NCBI RefSeq assembly: GCF_014651035.1
Contig: NZ_BMWC01000004.1
Location: forward strand, 620,001 to 684,000
DNA length: 64,000 nt
Direction: 5' to 3'
Source: Streptomyces lomondensis
Lineage (GTDB): Bacteria; Actinomycetota; Actinomycetes; Streptomycetales; Streptomycetaceae
Translations under genes and position numbers: made by a program
Notes under the pieces: model-generated
Database searches by the model: none
What the model saw: the letters and a program-made list of their open reading frames with translations, nothing else
What the model was told of the DNA's origin: nothing
Shown here: positions 8,240 to 16,993 of the stretch, in pieces
Position numbering within the stretch: the stretch's first letter is position 1
Layout of the letters: the number at the start of each line of letters is the position of its first letter

Positions 8240-9859
8240 GTGACCGTCACCGCAACCTCCGTCGACGAGTCGGACCAGCTGAAGCCGCGGATCGCGCCCG
8301 GGACACGGGCGGCGTGGGCCCGGCGGCTCGTGCGCCTCCTCCCTGCCGCCGCTGCCGCGCTCTCCGGCCTGGTCCTCTACGTCAGCTTCCCGCCCCGCAC
8401 CCTGTGGTGGCTGGCCCTGCCCGCCTTCGCCGTGTTCGGCTGGGTGCTGCGCGGCCGGAGCTGGAAGGCGGGGCTCGGCCTCGGCTACCTCTTCGGCCTG
8501 GGTTTTCTGCTGCCGCTGCTGGTGTGGACCGGGGTGGAGGTCGGGCCGGGCCCCTGGCTCGCCCTGGCAGCGATCGAGGCGGTCTTCATCGCGCTGGTCG
8601 GCGCGGGTGTCGCGGTCGTGTCGAAGCTGCCCGGGTGGCCGGTGTGGGCGGCCGCCGTGTGGATCGCCGGAGAGGCGGCACGCGCGCGTGTGCCGTTCCA
8701 CGGGTTCCCCTGGGGGAAGATCGCGTTCGGGCAGGCGGACGGCGTGTTCCTGCCGCTCGCCGCGGCCGGCGGCACTCCGGTGCTCGGCTTCGCGGTGGTC
8801 CTGTGCGGCTTCGGGCTGTACGAGGTCGTCCGCCTGGCCGTGTCGTGGCGGCGCACCGGGACGGTGCGGCGCGCCGCGGCGGCAGTGGGCCTGCTCAGCG
8901 TGGCCGTCCCGGTCGTGGGCGCCGTGGCGGCCCGGCCGCTGGTCAGCGACAAGGCCGAGGACGGCAGCGTCACCGTCGCGGTGATCCAGGGCAACGTGCC
9001 CCGCGCGGGCCTGGAGTTCAACGCCCAGCGGCGGGCCGTACTCGACTACCACGCGCGCGAGACCGAGCGCCTGGCCGCCGAGATCAAGGCCGGCAAGGTC
9101 GCACGGCCCGACTTCGTGCTCTGGCCGGAGAACTCCTCCGACATCGACCCCTTCGCCAACCTCGACGCCCGTGCCGTGATCGACACGGCGGCCAAGGCCG
9201 TCGGCGTACCCATCTCGGTCGGCGGCGTCGTCGAGCGGGACGGCAAGCTGTACAACGAGCAGATCCTGTGGGACCCGGCGAAGGGCCCCGTCGACACCTA
9301 CGACAAGCGCCAGATCCAGCCGTTCGGCGAGTACCTCCCGCTGCGCTCGCTCATCGGCGCGATCAACGCGAACTGGACGGCGATGGTCCGCCAGGACTTC
9401 AGCCGGGGCACCGAGCCGGGCGTGTTCACCATGGACGGCGCCAAGGTCGGCCTCGTCACCTGCTACGAGGCCGCCTTCGACTGGACCGTGCGCTCCGAAG
9501 TCACCGACGGCGCCCAGATGATCTCCGTGCCGAGCAACAACGCGACCTTCGACCGCAGCGAGATGACCTACCAGCAGCTCGCCATGTCCCGGGTCCGCGC
9601 GGTCGAGCACAGCAGGACCGTCGCGGTGCCGGTGACCAGCGGTGTCAGCGCCTTCATCATGCCGGACGGGAAGATCACGCAGCGGACCGGCATGTTCGTG
9701 GCCGACTCTCTGGTGCAGAAGGTGCCGCTGCGCTCCTCGCTGACCCCGGCCACGCGGCTCGGCGTGCTGCCGGAGATCGCCCTCGTGCTGGTCGCGGCCG
9801 GCGGACTGGGCTGGGCGGTCGGCGCCGGTCTGCGCGGGCGACGCGCCGGTGACGTGTAG
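8240..9859 (+). CDS. lnt: Apolipoprotein N-acyltransferase
   Basis: A 539-aa integral membrane enzyme that N-acylates the diacylglyceryl-cysteine of lipoproteins on the outer face of the membrane. About six N-terminal hydrophobic segments precede a nitrilase domain with all three catalytic residues: Glu297 in LWPENSS, Lys356 in DTYDKRQIQPFGEY and Cys408 in VTCYEAAFDW. A last hydrophobic segment sits near the C-terminus (ALVLVAAGGLGWAVG). The GTG at 8240 gives the standard short N-terminus, although the frame is open upstream. Streptomyces often has two Lnt copies; this looks fully functional. Confidence 0.93.
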   Translation: MTVTATSVDESDQLKPRIAPGTRAAWARRLVRLLPAAAAALSGLVLYVSFPPRTLWWLALPAFAVFGWVLRGRSWKAGLGLGYLFGLGFLLPLLVWTGVEVGPGPWLALAAIEAVFIALVGAGVAVVSKLPGWPVWAAAVWIAGEAARARVPFHGFPWGKIAFGQADGVFLPLAAAGGTPVLGFAVVLCGFGLYEVVRLAVSWRRTGTVRRAAAAVGLLSVAVPVVGAVAARPLVSDKAEDGSVTVAVIQGNVPRAGLEFNAQRRAVLDYHARETERLAAEIKAGKVARPDFVLWPENSSDIDPFANLDARAVIDTAAKAVGVPISVGGVVERDGKLYNEQILWDPAKGPVDTYDKRQIQPFGEYLPLRSLIGAINANWTAMVRQDFSRGTEPGVFTMDGAKVGLVTCYEAAFDWTVRSEVTDGAQMISVPSNNATFDRSEMTYQQLAMSRVRAVEHSRTVAVPVTSGVSAFIMPDGKITQRTGMFVADSLVQKVPLRSSLTPATRLGVLPEIALVLVAAGGLGWAVGAGLRGRRAGDV

Positions 9860-9927
9860 CCGTACGCCGGTCGCACGCCGCCTGAAACCGGCCAGGGTGC
9901 CCTGACAGGCCCCTTAGGGTCGTCGCC

Positions 9928-10407
9928 ATGGCTACTCCTGACTTCATCCGCACGCTCCGCGCGTCCGCCGGGCATCAGCTGCTGTGGCTCCCCGGAGTCA
10001 CCGCCCTGGTCTTCGACGACAAGGGCAGAGTCCTGCTGAACCGCCGGTCCGACACCCGCAAGTGGTCGGTGCTCGGCGGCATCCCGGACCCGGGGGAGCA
10101 GCCCGCGGCCTGCGCCGTGCGGGAGGTATACGAGGAGACGGCCGTGCGCTGCGTCGCCGAGCGGGTCGTCCTCGTCCAGGCGCTGGACCCCGTCACGTAC
10201 GACAACGGCGACACCTGCCAGTTCCTGGACATCACCATCCGCTGCCGGGCCACCGGTGGCGAGGCGCGGGTCAACGACGACGAGTCGCTGGACGTGGGCT
10301 GGTTCGACGTCGACGCCCTGCCCGAGCTGAACGAGCACTGCCTGTTCCGGATCAAGCAGGCTATGTCGGACGCCCCCACATGGTTCGACACCACTGCCTC
10401 CGGCTGA
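9928..10407 (+). CDS. Nudix hydrolase
   Basis: A 159-aa cytosolic pyrophosphohydrolase. A full Nudix box is present at about residues 50-72 (GG.PDPGE...CAVREVYEET), with the RExxEE metal-binding core intact. The substrate cannot be told; the family hydrolyses nucleoside diphosphates linked to another moiety. The flanking W-x-x-x-GG region and the C-terminal VGWFDVDALPEL segment are typical of MutT/ADP-ribose-type members. ATG start at 9928. Confidence 0.88.
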   Translation: MATPDFIRTLRASAGHQLLWLPGVTALVFDDKGRVLLNRRSDTRKWSVLGGIPDPGEQPAACAVREVYEETAVRCVAERVVLVQALDPVTYDNGDTCQFLDITIRCRATGGEARVNDDESLDVGWFDVDALPELNEHCLFRIKQAMSDAPTWFDTTASG

Positions 10408-10461
10408 ACTATGGGGCCTGACCATATGGGGCGGGGCAGGGGTGCTGCCTAGGGTCGAGGC

Positions 10462-11262
10462 ATGACCGCGCCCCGTGTCCTTCCGGCTCCCGACGCCTCC
10501 CCGCTCGACCTCGGCGGCCGCACCGCGCTCGTCACCGGCGCCGCCGGCGGCATCGGCCGCGCCTGCGCCCTGCGGCTCGCGGCCGCCGGGGCCAAGGTGA
10601 GAGCCGTCGACCGGGACGCCGAGGGCCTGGAGACGCTCGCCGGACAGGGCCGTGACCTCGCGGGCACCGTGGAACCGCACGTCCTCGACCTCACCGACCT
10701 GGACGCCGCCGAGCTCGCCGCCGCGGGCACCGACGTCCTCGTCAACAACGCCGGACTCCAGCTCGTCCGGCCCATTGAGGAGTTCCCGCCCGACGTCTTC
10801 CACACGGTGCTCACCGTGATGCTGGAGGCACCGTTCCGGCTCATCCGCGGCGCCCTGCCCCACATGTACGGGCAGGGGTGGGGCCGCATCGTGAACGTGT
10901 CGTCCGTCCACGGGCTGCGCGCCTCCGCCTACAAGTCGGCCTATGTGGCCGCCAAACACGGCCTGGAGGGACTGTCCAAAACCGCTGCCCTGGAAGGCGC
11001 GCCCCACGGTGTCACCTCCAACTGTGTGAACCCCGCCTATGTGCGCACCCCACTGGTCGAGAAGCAGCTCGCCGACCAGGCCCAGGCGCACGGCATCCCC
11101 GAGGAGCGCGTCCTGTCCGAGGTGCTGCTCCAGGACAGCGCGGTCAAGCGGCTCATCGAGCCGGAGGAGGTCGCCGAGGCCGTGGCGTATCTGTGCGGTC
11201 CGCATGCGTCCTTCGTGACCGGCAGCTCGCTCGTGCTCGACGGCGGCTGGACCGCCCACTGA
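10462..11262 (+). CDS. 3-hydroxybutyrate dehydrogenase (SDR)
   Basis: A 266-aa classical short-chain dehydrogenase. It has the TGAAGGIG cofactor motif, the NNAG motif, and a catalytic Ser followed by Tyr161-x3-Lys165 (YVAAK) with the VSSVHGLRAS segment typical of D-3-hydroxybutyrate dehydrogenase. It oxidises 3-hydroxybutyrate to acetoacetate with NAD+. Downstream lie a GAF/PucR regulator and, convergent with it, an MHS transporter. That three-gene arrangement recurs in Streptomyces and fits uptake and use of short hydroxy or keto acids. Confidence 0.88.
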   Translation: MTAPRVLPAPDASPLDLGGRTALVTGAAGGIGRACALRLAAAGAKVRAVDRDAEGLETLAGQGRDLAGTVEPHVLDLTDLDAAELAAAGTDVLVNNAGLQLVRPIEEFPPDVFHTVLTVMLEAPFRLIRGALPHMYGQGWGRIVNVSSVHGLRASAYKSAYVAAKHGLEGLSKTAALEGAPHGVTSNCVNPAYVRTPLVEKQLADQAQAHGIPEERVLSEVLLQDSAVKRLIEPEEVAEAVAYLCGPHASFVTGSSLVLDGGWTAH

Positions 11263-11318
11263 CTGCCGGGATCCGTCGGCCGGGGAGTTATCCACAGGGC
11301 TGACGGGACGGCCGGGTC

Positions 11319-13283
11319 ATGGTGAATCCTGTGGGCATGTCCAGCGATCACGTTCAGTCAGCCGAGCGCTTCGCCGGCGCCGCCGAAGCGCCGCCGGCGA
11401 GTGCCGAGACGCCGTTTCTCGAGCTACTGGCCCGGGGCGCGTCCGCCGACGCCTACGAGCAGCCGGTGCTGCTCGCGCGCGCCGAAGGACGGCCGGCGGA
11501 GTGGATCGCGGCGCTCCAGCGGGCCAGGCCGCTCGCCCTGCGCGTGCGCGCGGAGCTGGAGGGTCGGCGTCGCCGCGAGGCCGAGCTGTCCGCCCTCTTC
11601 GAAACCGCCCACGACCTGGCCGGACTGCGCGACCTGGACGCCGTGCTCCAGGCGATCGTGCAGCGCGCCCGGTCGCTGCTCGGCACGGACGTCGCGTACC
11701 TCAGCCTGAACGACCCGGCGCGCGGCGACACCTACATGCGGGTCACCGAGGGCTCGGTCGCGGCCCGCTTCCAGCAGCTCCGGCTCGGCATGGGCGAGGG
11801 ACTCGGCGGCCTGGTCGCGCAGACCGCACGCCCCTATGTCACCGACGACTACTTCAAGGACGACCGCTTCCAGCACACCCTCACCATCGACGCCGGCGTG
11901 CGGGACGAGGGGCTCGTCGCCATCCTCGGCGTGCCGCTGATGCTCGGGCACCACGTGATCGGCGTGCTGTTCGCCGCGGATCGCCGTGCCCGGGTCTTCG
12001 AGCGGGAGCAGATCGCCCTGCTCGGTTCCTTCGCCGCCCTGGCCGCGGCCGCCATCGACACCGCCAACCTGCTCGCCGAGACCCGCTCCGCCCTGGCCGA
12101 CCTGGAGCGGGCCAACGAGATCATCCGGGATCGCAGCGGCGTCATCGAGCGCGCCTCCGACGTCCACGACCGGCTCGCCGAGCTGGTCCTGCGTGGCGGC
12201 GGGGTGCACGACGTGGCCGCCGCGGTCTCCGAAGTCCTCGACGGCACGGTCGAGTTCGCCGAGGCCGCCGCGGCACCGGCCGAGGCCCTGGAGGCCTCCC
12301 GCGCGGACGGGCACGCGGTACGGGACGAGGACGACTGGATCGCCGCCGTCGCCGCCGGCGGCGAACTGCTCGGCGCCCTCGTACTGCGCGGACACCCGGG
12401 GCTCGACCCCGTGGACCAGCGCACCCTGGAGCGGGCCGCCATGGTCACGTCCCTGCTGCTCCTGGCCCGCCGGTCCGCCGCCGAGGCCGAACAGCGCGTG
12501 CGCGGCGAGCTGCTGGACGATCTGCTGGACGCCCGCGACCGCGACCCGCGCCTGCTGAGAGAGCGCGCGACCCGTCTCCACGCCGATCTCGACGCCGTCC
12601 ACGTGGTGCTGGCCGCGCGACTGGAGGGCGGCGCGGCCGACGCCGGGCAGGAGGCGGACGCCCGCAGACGCCTGGCGTCCGCGGCGTCCCACCTGGCCGC
12701 GACCCGGCACGGCCTCGCCGCCGCACGCGACGGCGGCGCCGTCCTGCTGCTGCCCCTCGGCCCGGGTGACACCGCCGGCGAACTGGCCCGCGGTACCGCC
12801 CGGCAGCTGGGCACGGCGGTCCACGCGCCGGTCACCGTCGGCGCCTCCGCACCCGCCGGGGATCTCGCCACCCGCCCCGAAGCGGTGGCCACGGCCTACG
12901 CGGAGGCCCGGCGCTGCCTCGATGCCTTGGGCCTCCTCGGCCGCCGCGGGGACGGGGCCGCCGCCGGGGACTTCGGCTTTCTGGGACTGCTCCTGGCCGG
13001 CGACCGGGACATTCCCGGCTTCGTCGACCGCACCATCGGCGAGGTCGTCGCCTACGACCGACGACGCGGCACGGAACTGCTGCGCACCCTCGACGCGTAC
13101 TTCGCCTGCGGCATGAGCCCCGCCCGCACCAAGGACGAACTGCACGTCCATGTGAACACCGTCGCCCAGCGCCTGGAGCGCGTCGGCCGCCTCCTCGGCG
13201 ACGACTGGCAGAGCCCGGCGCGCGCCCTGGAGATCCAACTCGCCCTGCGCCTGCACCGCTTGTCGGAACCGGCGCGGCACTGA
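11319..13283 (+). CDS. GAF domain / PucR-type helix-turn-helix regulator
   Basis: A 654-aa cytosolic regulator. A GAF domain occupies about residues 90-255 (LFETAHDLAGLRDLDAVLQA to the ADRRARVFEREQIALL end). A coiled linker follows (ALADLERANEIIRDRSGVIE). The C-terminal PucR-type helix-turn-helix is YFACGMSPARTKDELHVHVN followed by TVAQRLERVGRLLG. Two starts are possible, ATG 11319 and ATG 11337. It probably senses a small molecule and controls the adjacent dehydrogenase and the convergent transporter. That link is inference from gene order. Confidence 0.85.
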   Translation: MVNPVGMSSDHVQSAERFAGAAEAPPASAETPFLELLARGASADAYEQPVLLARAEGRPAEWIAALQRARPLALRVRAELEGRRRREAELSALFETAHDLAGLRDLDAVLQAIVQRARSLLGTDVAYLSLNDPARGDTYMRVTEGSVAARFQQLRLGMGEGLGGLVAQTARPYVTDDYFKDDRFQHTLTIDAGVRDEGLVAILGVPLMLGHHVIGVLFAADRRARVFEREQIALLGSFAALAAAAIDTANLLAETRSALADLERANEIIRDRSGVIERASDVHDRLAELVLRGGGVHDVAAAVSEVLDGTVEFAEAAAAPAEALEASRADGHAVRDEDDWIAAVAAGGELLGALVLRGHPGLDPVDQRTLERAAMVTSLLLLARRSAAEAEQRVRGELLDDLLDARDRDPRLLRERATRLHADLDAVHVVLAARLEGGAADAGQEADARRRLASAASHLAATRHGLAAARDGGAVLLLPLGPGDTAGELARGTARQLGTAVHAPVTVGASAPAGDLATRPEAVATAYAEARRCLDALGLLGRRGDGAAAGDFGFLGLLLAGDRDIPGFVDRTIGEVVAYDRRRGTELLRTLDAYFACGMSPARTKDELHVHVNTVAQRLERVGRLLGDDWQSPARALEIQLALRLHRLSEPARH

Positions 13284-13336
13284 CCCCCGCACGCGGGGAC
13301 GTACGGGGGCCGGGTCCCGCCAGATCGGCGGACGGC

Positions 13337-14734
13337 TCAGAGGGTCCGGGCGTTCGCCGCCGGGGCCGCGGCCCGGTCCGCCTCGGCGGCGGGGGCGACG
13401 TCGGCGAGGTCCCGGTGGCGGGTCTCCTGGGCCGCCGCCACGGCGACGACCGTGAGCAGCGAGGCGGCGATGACGTACAGAGCGATCGGTGTGGAGCTGC
13501 CGTAGTCGGACAGCAGCGCGGTGGCGATCAGCGGCGCGGGCGCGCCCGCCGCGACCGAGGCGAACTGGGCGCCGATGGACGCGCCGGAGTACCGCATCCG
13601 CGTCGCGAACATCTCCGAGAAGAACGCCGCCTGGGGCGCGTACATCGCCCCGTGCAGCACCAGCCCCACCGTGACGGCGAGGATCAGGCTGCCGAAGCCG
13701 CCGGTGTCGATCAGCGAGAAGAACGGGAACATCCACAGCCCGACACCGACCGCGCCCATCAGATACACGGGACGGCGGCCGATCCGGTCGGACAGCGCGC
13801 CCCAGGCCGGGATGACCGCGAAGTGCACGGCCGAGGCGATCAGCACGGCGTTCAGCGCGACCTGCTTGGAGACGCCGGCCGAGGTGGTGGCGTAGACGAG
13901 GATGAAGGCGGTGATGACGTAGTAGCTGATGTTCTCCGCCATACGGGCGCCCATCGCGACCAGGACGTCACGCCAGTGGTGCCGCAGCACGGCGACGAGC
14001 GGCAGCTTCTCCGCGTCCGCCTCCGCGTCCGTGGTCCGGTCCGCCTTGCGGGCCTCGGCCTGCGCCAACGCCTGCTGGAACACCGGTGATTCATCGACAG
14101 ACAGACGAATCCACAAACCGACGATCACCAGCACCCCCGACAGCAGGAACGGGATCCGCCAGCCCCAGCTGCCGAACGCGGCGTCCGAGAGGAGAGCCGT
14201 CAGCAGCGACAGCACACCGGTGGCGAGGAGTTGCCCCGCCGGCGCGCCGGTCTGCGGCCACGAGGCCCAGAACCCGCGCCGCCGCGCGTCCCCGTGCTCC
14301 GACACCAGCAGAACGGCACCGCCCCACTCGCCGCCGAGTGCGAACCCCTGAACCAGCCGGAGCACGGTGAGCAGGACCGGCGCGGCCGTCCCGATGGTGG
14401 CGTGCGTGGGCAGCAGCCCGATGGCGAAGGTCGCCCCGCCCATCAGCAGCAGACTCAGCACCAGCAGCTTCTTGCGCCCGAGCCGGTCGCCGTAGTGCCC
14501 GAACACCAGCGCGCCCAGCGGCCGCGCGGCGAACCCGACCGCGTACGTCAGGAACGACAGCAGCGTGCCGACGAGCGGGTCGGAGTCCGGGAAGAACAGC
14601 TTGTTGAACACGAGCGCGGCGGCGGAGCCGTAGAGGAAGAAGTCGTACCACTCAATGGTGGTGCCGATGAGGCTGGCGGCGACGATGCGCTTGAGGTTGC
14701 CCGGGGGTGGGGGAGCGGTGGTTGCTGAGGCCAT
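13337..14734 (-). CDS. MHS family MFS transporter (metabolite/H+ symporter)
   Basis: A 465-aa, 12-segment transporter. The opening ASLIGTTIEWYDFFLYGSAA and the loop 2-3 motif GDRLGRKKLL are diagnostic for metabolite:H+ symporters of the KgtP/ProP/ShiA type, which import small acids or zwitterions. The ATG at 14734 has a strong GAGGAAG ribosome site 9 nt upstream, so I prefer it to an in-frame ATG 48 nt further up. It converges with the GAF/PucR regulator and probably serves the 3-hydroxybutyrate dehydrogenase pathway. Confidence 0.9.
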   Translation of the reverse strand: MASATTAPPPPGNLKRIVAASLIGTTIEWYDFFLYGSAAALVFNKLFFPDSDPLVGTLLSFLTYAVGFAARPLGALVFGHYGDRLGRKKLLVLSLLLMGGATFAIGLLPTHATIGTAAPVLLTVLRLVQGFALGGEWGGAVLLVSEHGDARRRGFWASWPQTGAPAGQLLATGVLSLLTALLSDAAFGSWGWRIPFLLSGVLVIVGLWIRLSVDESPVFQQALAQAEARKADRTTDAEADAEKLPLVAVLRHHWRDVLVAMGARMAENISYYVITAFILVYATTSAGVSKQVALNAVLIASAVHFAVIPAWGALSDRIGRRPVYLMGAVGVGLWMFPFFSLIDTGGFGSLILAVTVGLVLHGAMYAPQAAFFSEMFATRMRYSGASIGAQFASVAAGAPAPLIATALLSDYGSSTPIALYVIAASLLTVVAVAAAQETRHRDLADVAPAAEADRAAAPAANARTL

Positions 14735-15411
14735 GTGCGCCACTTCCTCGTGTGCGGTGGGGACGGGTGGGTGTCGGCACACCGTAGGAAGACGCAGGTC
14801 AGGCGCACATGTGGCGGGGCAACATAGTTCGAGGGTTGGCTATGCCTGTGGCCACCATGCCGGCTCGCGGAAGGGCGGTTCAGGGGCTCGGAAGTGGGTG
14901 GAACATGTGCCGTCCGGGACGCGTAGTTCGGGGTGATTTGACGGTGCGGTGCTGACTCCCGTGCTGGTTTGGTGCTGACTGAAAGCCCACGTCATCACCC
15001 GTTCTCACCTGTCCCGTGCTGACTTGGTGCTGACTACGCTCTGCGGAACTCGGACATCTGGGGTTCATCGGCTCAGAGTCGTTGCGTGGTAGGTGACGGG
15101 GCTGAGAGACCGAGCCTGGCCCTGCCGTTCAGTCGCCGCGGGCACGGGCAAGGCGCTGCACCAGTGTGCGGTGCGCGTTTCTCCCAGCAGGTTCTGGGTC
15201 TGCTGGTGGTACATCATGAGCAGCGTCGTGACCAGGGAGAACGTAGGTTGGGCTCACTGTGAGCTGGATGTTGGCCCGTGTGTGGTCCGGATCTTCGTCT
15301 TGATCGATTTGGTGGGCGCAACTCGGAGATGGGTCCCCCACCTCAGGGAATCAGGGACGAGCGAGGACGGCTCGCGGGACGTTGCCCCGAACGGCAGCGG
15401 CAGAGCGCCCG
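14735..15411. other. Long gene-poor stretch with debris
   Basis: Roughly 680 bases without a credible intact gene. The left end holds the MHS transporter promoter. The middle carries a set of phased direct repeats (listed separately). The right part has short open stretches with no family resemblance and lower G+C at third positions than real genes here. Together with the adjacent hydantoinase fragment this looks like the remains of an insertion or deletion event. Confidence 0.5.
14949..15035 (+). repeat. Five phased direct repeats of GTGCTGACT
   Basis: The 9-mer GTGCTGACT occurs at 14949, 14972, 15016 and 15027, with a variant GTGCTGGTT at 14961. Start-to-start distances are 12, 11, 44 and 11 bp, that is close to whole turns of the helix. 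Such phasing is what cooperative protein binding sites (excisionase or arm-type sites, or plasmid iterons) look like. No integrase or Rep gene is left beside it. Confidence 0.6.
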
Positions 15412-15603
15412 GGCGTGGGACGGGCCTTGTCCGCCGCCCGCGAAGAGCACGAACTCGCGCGGATCGTGGCCCTTCTCGATGGTGACGCTGCGCAGCAGGT
15501 CGGCCATCTTGCTGTCCAGGACCTGGCGGATGCCCCAGGCGGCTTCGAGGACGCCCACGGGGAGGGTCGCGACCATGTCGCCGCTGATCAGTTCGTTGAT
15601 CCG
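15412..15603 (-). pseudogene. Hydantoinase A / oxoprolinase fragment
   Basis: A 64-residue stretch is clearly homologous to the central-to-late part of HyuA-type N-methylhydantoinase / 5-oxoprolinase A subunits (VGVLEAAWGIRQVLDSKMAD, then IEKGHDPREFVLFAGGGQGP and SHA). The intact family is about 650-700 aa, so over 90% of the gene is missing. On both sides the reading frame dissolves into unrelated sequence. It is a relic, with no start codon or partner subunit gene nearby. Confidence 0.75.
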
Positions 15604-15908
15604 GCAGGCCCGATGCCCTGGATTCGGGCCAGTCGTCATGTCAATCCCGACATGGGTCGGGTCCGGTGAATCCGGTATTGCGGAAGTACGGTGGCCAGGC
15701 CCACTTGCGAGAGCCGTCCCTGGGGAACCAGACCCGTACTTTGAGATCTGGATGGCCTGAATCCACACGATGGATACGGCGTTTGCGGCGGGCTTCAACA
15801 CGTCCGGCTGCGGGAGAGGTGCCGTGCCGCTCGCGAGGCGTCGATGTCAGGGATGGTCGCGATCGGGGAGACCCGTCAAACGCAGGCCGGGGAGGGGCTG
15901 ATGCGGCG
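15604..15908. other. Gene-poor stretch
   Basis: About 300 bases between the hydantoinase relic and the MarR gene end. There is no conserved coding sequence on either strand. It probably belongs to the same decayed segment as the relic. Confidence 0.4.
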
Positions 15909-16412
15909 TCAGCGGCGGTGCCACGGCAGGGTCGACGGGTAGGTGTCCTCCTTGTCGGCCTGCTTGAGGGCTGCGGTGATCGCCGCGCTGATGGTCGCGA
16001 GCTGCTCCGCCTGTTCGGGGCTGAGCGCGTCGAAGATCACGCGGCGAACGGCGGCCACATGGCCGGGGGCTGCCTTGGTCATCAACTCCATGCCCTGGTC
16101 GGTGAGTTCGACGAGCTGTCCACGTCCGTCGGCCGGGTCGGCCCGGCGCTGTACGAAACCGGATTCCTCCAGGCGGACCACCGCGCGCGTGAGTCGGCTG
16201 CGCGTGAACTTGAGCTGTTCGGCGAGCGAGGACATCCCCAGGGTGCGGTCGGGCGCCCCGGACAGACGAGCCAACAGGCTGTAGTCCGCGTGCGTCATGC
16301 CCGCGTCGCGGCGCAGCTGCTGATCGAGGTAGTCGCTCAGCAGGGTCGAGCAGTCCATGAAGTCGATCCAGGCTCGCATCTCCTCGGGAGTGAGCCACCG
16401 GGTGGAAGTCAT
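15909..16412 (-). CDS. MarR family transcriptional regulator
   Basis: A 167-aa winged-helix repressor. The recognition region lies at about residues 60-110: LGMSSLAEQLKFTRSRLTRA, then VVRLEESGFVQRRADPADGR with the family's D-x-R-(G/A)-x wing. N- and C-terminal helices for dimerisation flank it. The ATG at 16412 starts right before the first helix; an in-frame ATG at 16448 would place the start inside the operator. It is divergent from the DUF6069 gene with two palindromic operators between them, so it most likely controls itself and that gene. Confidence 0.88.
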   Translation of the reverse strand: MTSTRWLTPEEMRAWIDFMDCSTLLSDYLDQQLRRDAGMTHADYSLLARLSGAPDRTLGMSSLAEQLKFTRSRLTRAVVRLEESGFVQRRADPADGRGQLVELTDQGMELMTKAAPGHVAAVRRVIFDALSPEQAEQLATISAAITAALKQADKEDTYPSTLPWHRR

Positions 16413-16429
16413 GGAGACCAGCCTAGAGC

Positions 16430-16455
16430 GATGTGTTTGCCTAATCAAACAAATC
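16430..16455. promoter_or_regulatory. Probable MarR operator 1
   Basis: A 26-bp inverted repeat with 10-bp arms matching at 9 of 10 positions around a 6-bp spacer (core TGTTTG-N6-CAAACA). It lies 18 bp upstream of the MarR start, where a repressor would block its promoter. Spacer length and arm sequence match the second site at 16469. Confidence 0.65.
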
Positions 16456-16468
16456 AGGTAGCGTGGGT

Positions 16469-16490
16469 GATGCTTGAAGAATCAAACATC
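16469..16490. promoter_or_regulatory. Probable MarR operator 2
   Basis: A 22-bp inverted repeat, GATGCTTG-N6-CAAACATC, with one mismatch between arms. It has the same 6-bp spacer and CAAACA arm as operator 1, with centres 37 bp apart. It sits 51 bp before the DUF6069 start and probably controls that direction. Confidence 0.6.
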
Positions 16491-16540
16491 TGTCGCCAGG
16501 GCGGCGCCTGCCGTCTTGAGCCTTCTTGCAGGAGGTCCCC

Positions 16541-16993
16541 ATGCCCGGTTCAGTCTCCGATGCCGTCTCGTCCGCCGCCCCGCCCACCCAGCGCTCTCGC
16601 GCCCTGACCGTGGCCGCCGGGCTTCTCGCGGCGGCTGTTGTCGCCTCCCTGGGGAACGCGGTGGTCGCTCTGTTGGCCCGTGCGGCCGGCGCGTCGCACG
16701 ACTTCGAACCGCTGACCCCGCCCGCCTACGTGCCGCTGACCGTGATCGGCGTCCTCCTCGGCGCCATCGGCTGGGCAATCGTCCGACGCGTGGCCAAGAA
16801 CCCGGCGGGACTGCTGCGATGGCTGGCGCCTGTCGTCGTGGTCGTTTCGTTCGTGCCCGACCTGGCTCTGCTCGGGGGTGAGACCCCCGGCAAGGGTGCG
16901 CTGGCCGTCGGCGCGCTGATGGCGATGCATGTCGTGGTCAGTGGCGTGGCCGTTCTTGCCTACCGGCGCGTCCTGCCGGTGCCGGTCCGCTGA
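16541..16993 (+). CDS. DUF6069 family four-TM membrane protein
   Basis: A 150-aa protein with four hydrophobic segments (about residues 20-45, 58-80, 92-112 and 122-145), spaced evenly as in DUF6069. Its function is unknown. The ATG at 16541 has an AGGAGG-like ribosome site 6 nt upstream (GCAGGAGGTCCCC), which decides the start over an upstream in-frame codon. It is divergent from, and probably repressed by, the MarR protein. A second member of the family is at 55297. Confidence 0.8.
   Translation: MPGSVSDAVSSAAPPTQRSRALTVAAGLLAAAVVASLGNAVVALLARAAGASHDFEPLTPPAYVPLTVIGVLLGAIGWAIVRRVAKNPAGLLRWLAPVVVVVSFVPDLALLGGETPGKGALAVGALMAMHVVVSGVAVLAYRRVLPVPVR

Noticed and set aside
11288..11296. Perfect DnaA box TTATCCACA
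   Set aside because: Only one copy is present, with no cluster of boxes or origin-type A/T-rich region, so it is more likely chance or a lone titration site.
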